64,000 bases of DNA, taken from assembly GCF_000378625.1 (NCBI RefSeq), contig NZ_KB905160.1, forward strand, positions 600,952 through 664,951, given 5' to 3'. Shown here in pieces: positions 7,567-16,648 of the stretch. Positions within the stretch are counted from its first letter, which is position 1. Each line of letters begins with the position of its first letter. Both the position numbers and the translations under genes were made by a program. This stretch comes from Colwellia piezophila ATCC BAA-637. Its GTDB lineage: Bacteria > Pseudomonadota > Gammaproteobacteria > Enterobacterales > Alteromonadaceae. The notes beneath the pieces are model-generated. The model did no database searches. It was not told where the DNA came from and was given only the letters and a program-made list of their open reading frames with translations.

Positions 7567-9768
7567 TTGAAGTTTTTTTATTTATGTTGTCTTACTTTAG
7601 CTACTTTTCTAAGTCATTTTTCAGTGCAGAGTGCTGAAATTTCTGAACATTATTTTAAAAAGAGTCCATCTATATCCAACCAGCAATGTATTTCCTGTCA
7701 TCAACAATCACATGAAACATGGCAAAAATCAGATCATGCTAAAGCAATGGCTATTGCCGACAAAAATTCGGTATTAGCCAACTTTAATAATGTAGATGTT
7801 GAACACTACGGCCAAAAAGCTCACTTTTTCATTAAAGATAATTTATACCAAGTCACCATCAATTATGATGAAAAACTAGATACCTACCCGATAAAATATA
7901 CCTTTGGTCATTTTCCTCTACAGCAATACCTAGTAGAAACTGAAAAGGGCAGACTGCAAGTATTGCCCTTTGCTTGGGATAGTCGAACGAAAGCTGATGG
8001 TGGTCAGCGTTGGTATCATAACTATAGCCATGAAGAAATTCGTCCTGAAGATAGATTACATTGGCGTCAGCCACTGCAAAATTGGAATGGCATGTGTGCG
8101 GATTGTCATTCTGATGGCTTAGTTAGAAATTATAATAAAGAGACAAATACTTTTACCAGTCAATTCGATAACATCAATGTTGGCTGTTTATCTTGCCATG
8201 GTGATATGTCGGCACATGCCAAGACCAGTAAGCCTAATAAACGCAACATTGCTAACGACATTACCTCTCAAAAACACCCTACAGGGCAGTGGCTAAGAAC
8301 AGTTACAGATAAAACGGCTAAATGGCAGGGCACAAAACGCGATAACAGCTTCATGGATGGCTGTTTTGCCTGTCACTCTTTACGTGCACCACTTACTGAT
8401 GGAATTTCCGCAAACAAGCCGTTTTTAGATCAATTCACCCCACAATTACCTGCTGCTCCTAACTACCATGTAGACGGACAAATTAATGAAGAAGTATATG
8501 TTTATGGCTCTTTTTTACAGAGCAAAATGTATGGTAAAGGCGTTAACTGTTTAGATTGCCATGACAAACACACCATGAAATTAAAGGCAGAGGGCAATGG
8601 CTTATGTCTACAATGTCATGGTGGTGAAGTGTACAACCGAAAATCTCATCATCAACATCAAGAAACATCTACTGGCGCTCAGTGTGTTAATTGTCATATG
8701 CCAACCAACCGCTATATGGGAGTGGATGACAGGCGAGATCACAGTTTTAAAATCCCACGGCCTGACTTATCAGCTCAGTTTAATACTCCTAATGCTTGTA
8801 CTCAGTGCCATGACGATAAAAGTAACCAATGGGCGAGTGACAATCTAGAAAAATGGCATGGTAAGCCAAAAGCGTTATTAAAGAGTAAGCAGTTTTTAAT
8901 GACTTTAAACAGCGGCCAAGCCATTAATCTGGAAGATCACTTAAGTATTATTGCAGATACTAAGCTGGATGTAATTAGCCGAGCTAGTGCACTACAAATG
9001 CTTAATTTGACCACCCAAATGATCACGATTGAAATACTGAAGCCTTACTTAATTCACCAAGAAGATTTAATTCGACTTAGTGCTGCCAGTGCGGCGCTGT
9101 TATTAACACCAGAAGTAAGGATATTACACCTTAGCCCATTATTAACCGATAAATTAAAGGCCATTAGAGTCGTTGCCGCGAGAAGTTTAGTTACCAGTAA
9201 AGTTGCGGCAAAACATCAACAAGTATTTAATAATGCTTTTAGAGAGCTAATTATCAGCAATGAGTTAACGAGTTGGCGTGGAGAAGGAAGAGCTAATCAA
9301 GCGATATTGGCCTTAGAAAATGGTGAAGCCAAAAAAGCAGAAAAAGCGTTAAAAGCAGTGATAGACATTGAACCTTATTTTGATGTTGGTTACATAAACT
9401 TAGCCGATTTATATCGAACTCAGCAACGTCCAGCTCAAGTTGCCAGTGTCTTAGCAAAGGGTATGAAAAATTTGCCCAAAACAGGTGGGCTGAAATATGC
9501 TTATGCATTACATTTGGTTAGAACACAACAGCATGATAAAGCGCTCGGATTTTTTGAAAAGGCCACCTTACTTGAGCCAAGTTCAGAGCAGTATCTCTAT
9601 GCTTATATTTTATCCCTTGATGGACAGGGTGAAACAGTTAATGCACTCAATAAATTACAGCAACTTATAACAAACTATTCAAATAATCAGCAGCTCAAAG
9701 AGTTGGGCTTGTATTTGGCACAAAAGACTCAAAATAGGCAAATGTACGATTGGTTTACCGGCTTATAA
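7567..9768 (+). CDS. Exported octahaem c-type cytochrome with HEAT/TPR-like C-terminal half
   Basis: This 733-aa protein starts at a TTG preceded by AAGGTAAG 12 bases upstream. It has a signal peptide (cut near QSAE at residues 21-24) and eight CxxCH haem sites: CISCH at 41-45, then CADCH, CLSCH, CFACH, CLDCH, CLQCH, CVNCH and CTQCH, all in the first about 420 residues. The second half is haem-free and helical: HEAT-like repeats (about 450-560), then TPR-type repeats (about 575-725). Such proteins are periplasmic electron carriers or reductases of unknown partner. No quinol oxidase or maturation genes are adjacent. It may be an unrelated respiratory gene within the polysaccharide region. Specific chemistry cannot be deduced. 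Confidence 0.85.
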   Translation: MKFFYLCCLTLATFLSHFSVQSAEISEHYFKKSPSISNQQCISCHQQSHETWQKSDHAKAMAIADKNSVLANFNNVDVEHYGQKAHFFIKDNLYQVTINYDEKLDTYPIKYTFGHFPLQQYLVETEKGRLQVLPFAWDSRTKADGGQRWYHNYSHEEIRPEDRLHWRQPLQNWNGMCADCHSDGLVRNYNKETNTFTSQFDNINVGCLSCHGDMSAHAKTSKPNKRNIANDITSQKHPTGQWLRTVTDKTAKWQGTKRDNSFMDGCFACHSLRAPLTDGISANKPFLDQFTPQLPAAPNYHVDGQINEEVYVYGSFLQSKMYGKGVNCLDCHDKHTMKLKAEGNGLCLQCHGGEVYNRKSHHQHQETSTGAQCVNCHMPTNRYMGVDDRRDHSFKIPRPDLSAQFNTPNACTQCHDDKSNQWASDNLEKWHGKPKALLKSKQFLMTLNSGQAINLEDHLSIIADTKLDVISRASALQMLNLTTQMITIEILKPYLIHQEDLIRLSAASAALLLTPEVRILHLSPLLTDKLKAIRVVAARSLVTSKVAAKHQQVFNNAFRELIISNELTSWRGEGRANQAILALENGEAKKAEKALKAVIDIEPYFDVGYINLADLYRTQQRPAQVASVLAKGMKNLPKTGGLKYAYALHLVRTQQHDKALGFFEKATLLEPSSEQYLYAYILSLDGQGETVNALNKLQQLITNYSNNQQLKELGLYLAQKTQNRQMYDWFTGL

Positions 9769-9959
9769 GGCGAGGTTTTAGCACGTGTATAGACACGGAA
9801 ACAAAATCGGTGTCACTGCATATTATTAATACTCATATTGGGTTTAGGGTAGGTAAACAATGAATAAGACAAAACGAAAAGTCTTTAGCCACTTAGGAGT
9901 TGGTATTGAGATTTTAACCGCTATCAAAGTGACTATTTCAAATAACTTTAACATTGTTC
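9769..9959. other. Intergenic region after the cytochrome gene
   Basis: Only a 37-codon open stretch (ATG at 9860, plus strand) without recognisable features is present, and I do not call it a gene. The sequence merges at its right into the fbp remnant. Confidence 0.3.
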
Positions 9960-10281
9960 AATTTCATTTATAGGGCCTAAGATCACCTCAATATCTTAAC
10001 GGATATCATTGGGTTTACTTCATACATCAAACGTAACTTATTAGGCTTGGATTCAGTTTTGCTATCACTAATATAAGCAAAAATGTCAACAGGTGTTAGT
10101 ACCCTGTGCACATCAACTACCATAGCGCGTAACTAACGCATATTAAAAGGTTTGGCTCTCGGGCTATACTTGCCAGCAATTTAATCATCAATAGAGTGCT
10201 GAATCGGCGCTTGCCAATCGCTTTAATTCGCCATATTAATAGCTAACTCATTACTGTTTCGTTTAATCGACAGCTTGTTAG
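9960..10281 (-). pseudogene. fbp: Decayed class I fructose-1,6-bisphosphatase fragment
   Basis: The minus strand, read from about 10281 down, gives FBPase class I text broken by stops. It starts NELAINMAN*SDWQAPIQ, corresponding to the family's E(F/L)AINMSNQRxWExPV. It continues with AGKYSPRAKPFNMR*LRAMV (family: AGKxGPRGKDFNMRWIASMV), then VDVHRVL and [14 protein letters not shown] (family: LRLMYExNPM). Stops replace a Gln, a Cys-type codon and the conserved Trp (TGG to TAG). Both ends of the gene are missing. The position next to fructose-bisphosphate aldolase suggests an old gluconeogenic pair. A working copy is expected elsewhere in the genome. Confidence 0.8.
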
Positions 10282-10458
10282 TCGTGAATAATTTTCAATA
10301 GAAAATTATTTTGGTGGTTATTATAGATAAAGTACAAAACTGGTTGCTTGTTAATTTAAATGTATTTATGATATGAATATTGATGGGTTTTAGCAAAGCC
10401 AGTATTCATTGGTTTGCTAAAAGGCCAACTAAACAGGGCTTTATATAAGAGTGAAAAT

Positions 10459-11478
10459 ATGAGTAAGTTGACATCGGCATCAAAAACTATGCCTAAAATA
10501 ATCTTCGGCACCAGTAGTTTAGGTAACCTTTTTGTTGAGTTAGACAGTGAAGTTAAACGACAATTAGTTCAAGCTGCTGTTGAGGCTAGCCCCGAAATTC
10601 CTTTATTCGACAGTGCAGGTAAATACGGAGCGGGTTTGGCATTGGAGTCGTTGGCTGCAGGGTTAAAAGCACTTAATGTTTCCCCTGATGCCGTTAGAAT
10701 TAGTAATAAACTGGGTTGGAAACGCGTACCGCTGACAAGCGACGAACCAACTTTTGAACCTGGTGCTTGGATAAATCTCAAGCATGATGCAATCCAAGAT
10801 ATTTCTTATCAGGGCATTCTTGATTGTTATCAACAGGGTAATGACTTGCTTGGTGATTATGAAGCTAAAATAGTTTCAATTCATGACCCAGATGAATACC
10901 TTGCTGGTGCGAAAGATGAAATCGATTTGACAAAACGTAAACAAGATATCCTTGATGCATATAAAGCACTAATGGAATTGCGTGATGCTGGAAAGGTTGA
11001 ATCTGTTGGTGTTGGCGCGAAGGATGTTAGCGTTATTGACTTTATTAGCGATCACATTCAATTAGATTGGGCTATGTTTGCTTGTTCAATAACGCCTTAT
11101 ACCCATAATGCATCAACATTAGCTTTATTGAAAAAACTAGGTAAGCAAGGTGTTAGCGTGATCAACTCTGCGGTATTCAACGCAGGTTTTTTGATTGGTA
11201 GTGATAATTTTGACTATAAAACTATTACCCGTGACAGTCATGAAGCCGAATTTGTTTGGCGTGATCAGTTCAATATCTTATGTGCTGAATTTAATGTTAA
11301 GCCTGCTGAAGTCTGTGTACAGTTTTCCTTCCTGTTTGATGAAATAGTCTCAGTAGCTTTAAACTCTAGCTCGCCAAAACGAGTAAAGGGAAATGTCTCT
11401 TTAGTTGAAGCAAAAATCCCCTACGCTTTCTGGCAAGCAATGAAAGATGCAGGTCTTATCTCAATTGAGCTTAGCTAA
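10459..11478 (+). CDS. Aldo/keto reductase, L-fucose / D-threo-aldose 1-dehydrogenase type
   Basis: This 339-aa NAD(P)-dependent (beta/alpha)8 oxidoreductase of the aldose 1-dehydrogenase subgroup probably oxidises L-fucose or a similar aldose to its lactone. Features are IIFGTSSLGNL at the N-terminus (beta-1 of the AKR barrel), DSAGKYGAG (equivalent of the catalytic Asp/Tyr motif), ISNKLGW (catalytic Lys), SIHDPDEY (the His of the tetrad) and the VGVGAKD segment. I start at the ATG at 10459, since it has an AAGAG motif ahead; a TTG 45 bases earlier is the alternative. A fucose role fits the nearby GH29 fucosidase, but no fuconate dehydratase or KDF-aldolase genes are in view. Confidence 0.75.
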   Translation: MSKLTSASKTMPKIIFGTSSLGNLFVELDSEVKRQLVQAAVEASPEIPLFDSAGKYGAGLALESLAAGLKALNVSPDAVRISNKLGWKRVPLTSDEPTFEPGAWINLKHDAIQDISYQGILDCYQQGNDLLGDYEAKIVSIHDPDEYLAGAKDEIDLTKRKQDILDAYKALMELRDAGKVESVGVGAKDVSVIDFISDHIQLDWAMFACSITPYTHNASTLALLKKLGKQGVSVINSAVFNAGFLIGSDNFDYKTITRDSHEAEFVWRDQFNILCAEFNVKPAEVCVQFSFLFDEIVSVALNSSSPKRVKGNVSLVEAKIPYAFWQAMKDAGLISIELS

Positions 11479-11492
11479 TATAAGCTAAGTAC

Positions 11493-11546
11493 AGCCAATC
11501 TTAATTGATAGCTTGGCTATGTTTTTTCATAGCCCAAGTTATGTGA
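11493..11546 (+). terminator. Possible hairpins after the aldo/keto reductase gene
   Basis: AGCCAA (11493-11498) pairs with TTGGCT (11513-11518) shortly before TTTTTT. Alternatively CTTGGCTATG pairs with CATAGCCCAAG with a one-base bulge around the T run. The two structures are mutually exclusive. Either could end the transcript, but support is modest. Confidence 0.35.
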
Positions 11547-11754
11547 TAGGCACCGCCAATATATCTTCATGTCTCAACTAGCAGTTAAATAATTCAATCG
11601 TGTTTAAATAGATAAACACGCCAAGTAGTAGCTATAGTTAATTAGCATCTTTATAAAAATCACTTTTAAGTAATGTTTGTTGATTTTACGGTGTGTCTTC
11701 TATAGTCAATAACTATGGTGTTGTTAGGTCGTGATTTAAAAGGTCAGTATAACT

Positions 11755-12828
11755 ATGTCAAAAGCTAATTTATTCAAATCAATCGCCAAGGGAGTCGTTA
11801 CCGGTGGTGATATCCATCGCTTATATGCTATTGCTAAAGCCAACAAATGTGCATTCCCTGCAGTTAATGTTAGCAGTAGCTCCACATTAAATGCTGCATT
11901 ATCGGCAGCTAAATCAGCTGGAATGCCAATTATTATTCAGTTCTCTAGCGGTGGTTCAGCTTCCTTTATTGGCAAAAGCTCAGGTTTATCTTCAATAGAA
12001 GCATCGATAGCGGGGGCCGTTGCTGGCGCTAAATATGTTCATCAAGTCGCTAAAATTTATGATGTGCAGGTAATACTTCATACCGATCATGCAAATAGAA
12101 AGCTGCTTCCTTGGATTGATGGCTTATTAGCAGAGGGTGAGAAGTTTTTTGCACAAACAGGGCAGCCTTTATTTAGCTCACACATGATAGATTTATCTGA
12201 AGAGTCAATTGAAGAGAATATAACTACCTGTAGTGAGTATCTAAAGCGCTTAAAAGTACTTGATATGTCATTGGAAATTGAACTAGGTTGTACAGGGGGT
12301 GAAGAAGATGGTGTTGATAACTCTCATCTTGATAACAGCGCATTATATACTCAACCTGAAGATGTTGCTTATGCTTATGAAACACTAAATCGAATCAGTC
12401 CGTATTTCACTATTGCCGCATCATTTGGCAACGTTCATGGTGTTTATCAACCGGGTAATGTTCATTTAACACCGATAATTTTGCAGCAGTCGCAGCAATT
12501 TGTTAGTGAAAAATATCAGCTAGCGGCCAATAGTCTTGATTTTGTTTTTCATGGGGGCTCTGGCTCTAGTGCTGAAGACATCAGTGAAGCTATCAGTTAT
12601 GGTGTGGTAAAAATGAACATAGATACCGATACCCAATGGGCGTATTGGCAAGGTGTCAGTCGTTTTAATAAAAAATTTATTGGCTATCTACAAAGCCAAG
12701 TTGGTAACCCTGAGGGACAGGATAAACCCAATAAAAAATACTACGACCCTAGAAACTGGACCCAGGCTGCAGAAGCTTCTATGACTAATAGACTTCTTCA
12801 GGCTTACCAAGAGTTGCAGTGCATCTAA
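11755..12828 (+). CDS. fbaA: Class II fructose-1,6-bisphosphate aldolase
   Basis: This 357-aa zinc-dependent cytoplasmic aldolase interconverts fructose-1,6-bisphosphate with DHAP and glyceraldehyde-3-phosphate. The length and sequence follow the E. coli FbaA subtype. LHTDHANRKLLPW carries the catalytic Asp and first zinc His. LEIELGCTGGEEDGVDN gives the Glu and glycine loop, FGNVHGVYQPGNV the second zinc His, FHGGSGS the third His and phosphate loop, and KMNIDTDTQWAY the substrate Asp/Asn motif. It is transcribed alone from its own upstream region and followed by a strong terminator. It could process fuculose-type phosphates only if specificity had shifted; ordinary glycolytic function is more likely. 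Confidence 0.9.
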   Translation: MSKANLFKSIAKGVVTGGDIHRLYAIAKANKCAFPAVNVSSSSTLNAALSAAKSAGMPIIIQFSSGGSASFIGKSSGLSSIEASIAGAVAGAKYVHQVAKIYDVQVILHTDHANRKLLPWIDGLLAEGEKFFAQTGQPLFSSHMIDLSEESIEENITTCSEYLKRLKVLDMSLEIELGCTGGEEDGVDNSHLDNSALYTQPEDVAYAYETLNRISPYFTIAASFGNVHGVYQPGNVHLTPIILQQSQQFVSEKYQLAANSLDFVFHGGSGSSAEDISEAISYGVVKMNIDTDTQWAYWQGVSRFNKKFIGYLQSQVGNPEGQDKPNKKYYDPRNWTQAAEASMTNRLLQAYQELQCI

Positions 12829-12996
12829 ACTACGTAAAAGCAGAATACTTTTGTGAATAAAACTGTCCTGTTGGTCTCATGGGTATTTGTTTTAGAAAAA
12901 TATGGCTTATTGTTCTAACGAATAGCTTAGTTATTCGATTAGTCAGCTCAAAGGTCATAACTTTTTTGTAAAATTAATGCAGTTATACTTCAGCAT

Positions 12997-13029
12997 AAAA
13001 AAAGCTCAAGGATCTCTTGAGCTTTTTTG
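12997..13029. terminator. Bidirectional terminator between fbaA and glk
   Basis: A perfect 8-bp stem AGCTCAAG/CTTGAGCT (13003-13010, 13016-13023) is flanked by an A run on the left and a T run on the right, so it can serve both convergent genes. Confidence 0.9.
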
Positions 13030-13095
13030 TTTCTTTATATAATTTACAAATCTATTTTTCAACAAATCTTTATTAATGAAGTGTTTATTAAAGCA

Positions 13096-14097
13096 TTAAC
13101 TCATCTGGTTAAGGTAAGCCGCAGCGCCGAGCAATCCAGGCTGGCTTTCGGTAATGATATAGGTCGGTGTGTTTTCATTTAAATGAGACATTCGACCTTT
13201 AGTTTCAAAGCGTGCTCTAAAGTCACTATTGTTCAGGTAATCGACAAACCTAGGCACGATACCGCCAGCGATATAAACGCCGCCAATTGAGCCTGTGGTC
13301 AATGCTAAATTACCGGCGAAACTCCCTAATATTTTACAAAACTGTGATAAAGCTTGTTGGCATACTTCGCAACTGCCAGCTAATGCTTGAGTGCTGATAC
13401 CTTTAGCTGATAACTCAATTGATGGTTTAGCGAGTTCATCATTGGTAGCTTCTTGATTATTGATGGCCAACAAGGCTTGGTATATTTGCACTAAGCCATA
13501 GCCAGAAAGAAGCTGTTCATAAGAAATTCGTTTTTTAGTTTTTTTCAACTGCTGAAATATTTGTATATCAAGTTCATCTACCGGGGCAAAATCGATATGG
13601 CCACCTTCGCCACCAAGGCAGTGCCAGTGACCATTGATATTTTCTAAATTCGCCACACCAAGACCTGTTCCTGGTCCACATACAGCAATAGGTTTATTGG
13701 CTAATGCGGTCCCACCACCAATTTTTACTTTTTGCTGATCAGTTAATAAAGGGATTGCCATTGCTATGGCAGTGTAGTCATTTATCAGCGTTAAGCTGTT
13801 TAACTTCAGCTCTTCTTTAAGCTGTTTTTGCGAGAACTGCCAAGGTAAATTTGTCATTGATATTTCATCAGTATCAACGGGGCAGGCGATGGCTAAACAC
13901 GCATTGACTTGAGCATTGAGTAATTTTTTTTCGGTTAGATATTGAGAAATAACATTACTTAAGTGAGGAAACTCTTGGCACTGATAGGTTTCAATTTCAT
14001 AGAGTTTATTATGCTTATCCGTTATTGCTAACCGGATATTGGTGCCGCCAATATCCGCAACTAAATTGATTACTTGTCTATCTTGTGAGTCATTCAT
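13096..14097 (-). CDS. glk: Glucokinase
   Basis: This 333-aa cytoplasmic ATP-dependent glucokinase of the bacterial Glk family phosphorylates glucose released by the GH1 and GH3 enzymes of this locus. The phosphate-1 motif is VADIGGTNIRLAI near the N-terminus. LINDYTAIAMAI carries the catalytic Asp. CGPGTGLGVANL and GGEGGHIDFAP are the family's nucleotide and glucose motifs, with GGIVPRF towards the C-terminus. It is the last gene of the five-gene minus-strand operon headed by GH1, 53 bases after the LacI gene. It ends at a bidirectional terminator. Confidence 0.92.
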   Translation of the reverse strand: MNDSQDRQVINLVADIGGTNIRLAITDKHNKLYEIETYQCQEFPHLSNVISQYLTEKKLLNAQVNACLAIACPVDTDEISMTNLPWQFSQKQLKEELKLNSLTLINDYTAIAMAIPLLTDQQKVKIGGGTALANKPIAVCGPGTGLGVANLENINGHWHCLGGEGGHIDFAPVDELDIQIFQQLKKTKKRISYEQLLSGYGLVQIYQALLAINNQEATNDELAKPSIELSAKGISTQALAGSCEVCQQALSQFCKILGSFAGNLALTTGSIGGVYIAGGIVPRFVDYLNNSDFRARFETKGRMSHLNENTPTYIITESQPGLLGAAAYLNQMS

Positions 14098-14150
14098 CTT
14101 TTTTGTTACTTCTCGTTCAATGGTGTTTTTCTACCGCATTAGCAACGGCA

Positions 14151-15152
14151 CTACGTTTTGCAAATAACCGAATCTCTGGTAATTAGCGTCGGCTCAAATG
14201 AGTGGGTAATTGACATATTCTTTTGTTTATAAATGTTTTTCAATACTAACTTTGCCGCCATATGGCCCATTAAATTTACCGGGTTGTCTATGGTGGTCAA
14301 TTTAGGATAGGTATGTCGTGCAAAAATAATATTATCAAAGCCTATTATTGATAGATCTTTAGGTAAGGAGAGCCCTTGCTCTCTGGCATAAGTTATTGCA
14401 CCAGAAGCCATCTCATCATTGGCACAAATTAAAGCGCTAAAGTTCTGTTTACTTTCAAGGAAGTATTTCAAGCCGTCACTACCACCGGTTTCTTTAAAGT
14501 CACCTTCAAAATATAGCGTGTCATTAAAAGCTAGATTATGATCGGCAAGTGCTCGTTTATGACCCGTTAATCTGTCTTTTGAATCGGCTTTAAATTGAGG
14601 CCCAGCGAGATAGGCAATAGCTGAGTGGCCCTGTTCTAATACTGACTGGGTTGCTAAGTAACCACCTAATTCATTATCTAAGCTAATACAGTTGCCATTT
14701 AAACCTTCAACTAATCGACTCATGAAATAAACAGGCGTTTTTCCTTTACATAAATCAATAAGGTAAGCATCACTGACTGCCTCGACGTGTAAGATAATCG
14801 CATCACAATTTCTGCTGATCAGAAACTCAATGCCGTCCTTTTCTTTATCTTCTTCACTGTGGCCAGTAGTAATAATAACATGTTTTCCTGCTGCTCTTAA
14901 TTCGGCTTCTATACCTGCCATCATCTGCCCAAAGAAAGCACCGTGCAGCTCAGACACTAAAATACCAACACTGTTGCTTCTATTAGACGCTAACGATTGC
15001 GCAATAGAATTAGGGCGATAGCCTAGCTCTGCCATTGCATCCAAAACTTTTTGGCGGGTTTTATCGCTAACTCGTGAGTTTTTATTTATCACCCGAGAAA
15101 CGGTTGCTAAAGAGACACTCGCCAGTTTTGAAACTTCGTATATAGTCGCCAT
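14151..15152 (-). CDS. LacI-family repressor of the beta-glucoside operon (regulator A)
   Basis: This 333-aa protein has an N-terminal LacI helix-turn-helix (TIYEVSKLASVSLATVSRVI), hinge helix RPNSIAQSLAS, and a periplasmic-binding-protein-like sugar domain ending LTTIDNP and a short tail. It probably senses glucose or a gluco-oligosaccharide and represses its own operon and the divergent MFS/GH3 set. The candidate site is the palindrome TGTAAGCGCTTACA found before both units (19707, 23672). Residues 17-18 of the LacI numbering are Leu-Ala here and Leu-Ser in the paralogue at 29359, which fits their different predicted operators. It is cotranscribed with two GPH transporters, GH1 and glk. The ligand is unknown. 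Confidence 0.88.
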   Translation of the reverse strand: MATIYEVSKLASVSLATVSRVINKNSRVSDKTRQKVLDAMAELGYRPNSIAQSLASNRSNSVGILVSELHGAFFGQMMAGIEAELRAAGKHVIITTGHSEEDKEKDGIEFLISRNCDAIILHVEAVSDAYLIDLCKGKTPVYFMSRLVEGLNGNCISLDNELGGYLATQSVLEQGHSAIAYLAGPQFKADSKDRLTGHKRALADHNLAFNDTLYFEGDFKETGGSDGLKYFLESKQNFSALICANDEMASGAITYAREQGLSLPKDLSIIGFDNIIFARHTYPKLTTIDNPVNLMGHMAAKLVLKNIYKQKNMSITHSFEPTLITRDSVICKT

Positions 15153-15230
15153 GTTATTCCTAAGTTGCGCAATTTTAGTGATAAATACTTTAAATTTTAA
15201 CGGTTGAATTCTAACATATTTGTCAAGTCG

Positions 15231-16559
15231 TTAACTAGTCTCAGTTTTTAATTGTGCTTGAATTTTAACTACTTGCTGCTCTGTTAAGGTATATTTTCGC
15301 ATTACCCAGGCAACAGCAAATGAGCCTAATGCCGGTAACACGGTAAAAGATAATAATATCCCCTGTTTAGTGGCTTCTGTTTGCACAACATCTGCCTGGT
15401 AGTTATAAAATGCTAATAACCAACCAGCGAGTGCACCGCCAATTGCTACGCCCATTTTAATGAAAAATATTACACCAGAGTAAACCATGCCAGTAATACG
15501 AAGACCGGTTTTTTTATGACCATAATCTATGGTGTCAGCCATTTTTGCCCATAACAAGGGGGTCGCCATATCTAAAAAGAATTTCCATGCGATAAAGGCA
15601 ATATAGGCTAAAACAATTTGCTCTTCGCCAATGAAGAAACTAAATAAACAGATGGTTGCGGAGATGAGTTGTAGAGCGATATAAGCTTTGATTTTACAGA
15701 CCCGTTTAGCCAGCGGTTGAGCAACGGCGCAACCAATCATACTGGCAATAACACCTAATGTTAGGAAGGAAGTAATCAAGTCTTCACGACCAAGAAAGTA
15801 TTTCACATAATAAACGGCTAGGGTAAAGCGTAAAACTTGTCCGGTTAGCAAAAATAACGCGGCCATACATAAAATACGCCATTGATCATTCTTCCATAAA
15901 GATTGCATATTTTCTTTAAATGATGACGATTGATTTTCAGGTAAACTGACTCGCTCTTTAGTGCCTAAAAAGCATAACAAAAACAATATTAAGCCCAATG
16001 AACTCATTACTATCATGGTCATTTGATAGCCTTTGGCGCTATCACCATTGCCGAAAAACTCCACCATCGGCAACGTTAGCCCAGCAACAATAACGCCGCC
16101 TAACATACCAAAAACAAAGCGGTAAGATTGTACGGTAACTCGCTCTTTTGCATCGGCAGTTATGACAGCGCCTAGTGCACAATAAGGTATGTTAATGGCG
16201 GTATAGGCAATCATTAATAAGGTATAAGTGACAAAAGCATAAATTATTTTAGTATCGTCGGGTAAATCCGGCGTGGTAAAAGCCAATATGCTGATAATGG
16301 CAAAGGGAAAAGCAAGCCATAGTAGGTAGGGTCTAAACTGGCCCCATTTGGTTTTAGTATTGTCAGCAATGTTACCCATGATCGGATCTGTTATCGCGTC
16401 TATTAGCCGAACTACAAGAAACATGGTACCAACGGCTGCCGGTGATAGCCCCATAACATCAGTATAAAAAAGTAATAAAAACATCATTACCGTTTGAAAA
16501 ATAATGTTACTGGCGGTATCGCCTAAACCATAGGCTATTTTTTCTTTTACACTAATCAT
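15231..16559 (-). CDS. GPH-family sugar transporter 1
   Basis: This 442-aa inner-membrane symporter of the glycoside-pentoside-hexuronide family (MFS, twelve helices) begins ISVKEKIAYGLGDTASNII, the standard GPH opening. The family signature RLIDAITDPIMGNIADNTKTKWGQFRPYL is split here as positions about 46-75: D-P-x-x-G and R-x-G-x-x-R-P type motifs. It should import cellobiose, laminaribiose or another beta-glucoside with protons or sodium. It lies between regulator A and a second GPH transporter (89-base gap), with GH1 upstream, so cytoplasmic hydrolysis of its substrate by GH1 is likely. The actual sugar cannot be read from sequence. Confidence 0.85.
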   Translation of the reverse strand: MISVKEKIAYGLGDTASNIIFQTVMMFLLLFYTDVMGLSPAAVGTMFLVVRLIDAITDPIMGNIADNTKTKWGQFRPYLLWLAFPFAIISILAFTTPDLPDDTKIIYAFVTYTLLMIAYTAINIPYCALGAVITADAKERVTVQSYRFVFGMLGGVIVAGLTLPMVEFFGNGDSAKGYQMTMIVMSSLGLILFLLCFLGTKERVSLPENQSSSFKENMQSLWKNDQWRILCMAALFLLTGQVLRFTLAVYYVKYFLGREDLITSFLTLGVIASMIGCAVAQPLAKRVCKIKAYIALQLISATICLFSFFIGEEQIVLAYIAFIAWKFFLDMATPLLWAKMADTIDYGHKKTGLRITGMVYSGVIFFIKMGVAIGGALAGWLLAFYNYQADVVQTEATKQGILLSFTVLPALGSFAVAWVMRKYTLTEQQVVKIQAQLKTETS

Positions 16560-16648
16560 TGATACAATACTCTCTTGTCTTTCGCTGTAACTATAAAGTT
16601 ATTTATATAGTTAGCTATATTATTGGTAAATAAACAAATTAAACATTA

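Noticed and set aside
9860-9973. 37-codon plus-strand ORF in the intergenic region
   Set aside because: Short, no conserved features, next to the fbp remnant.
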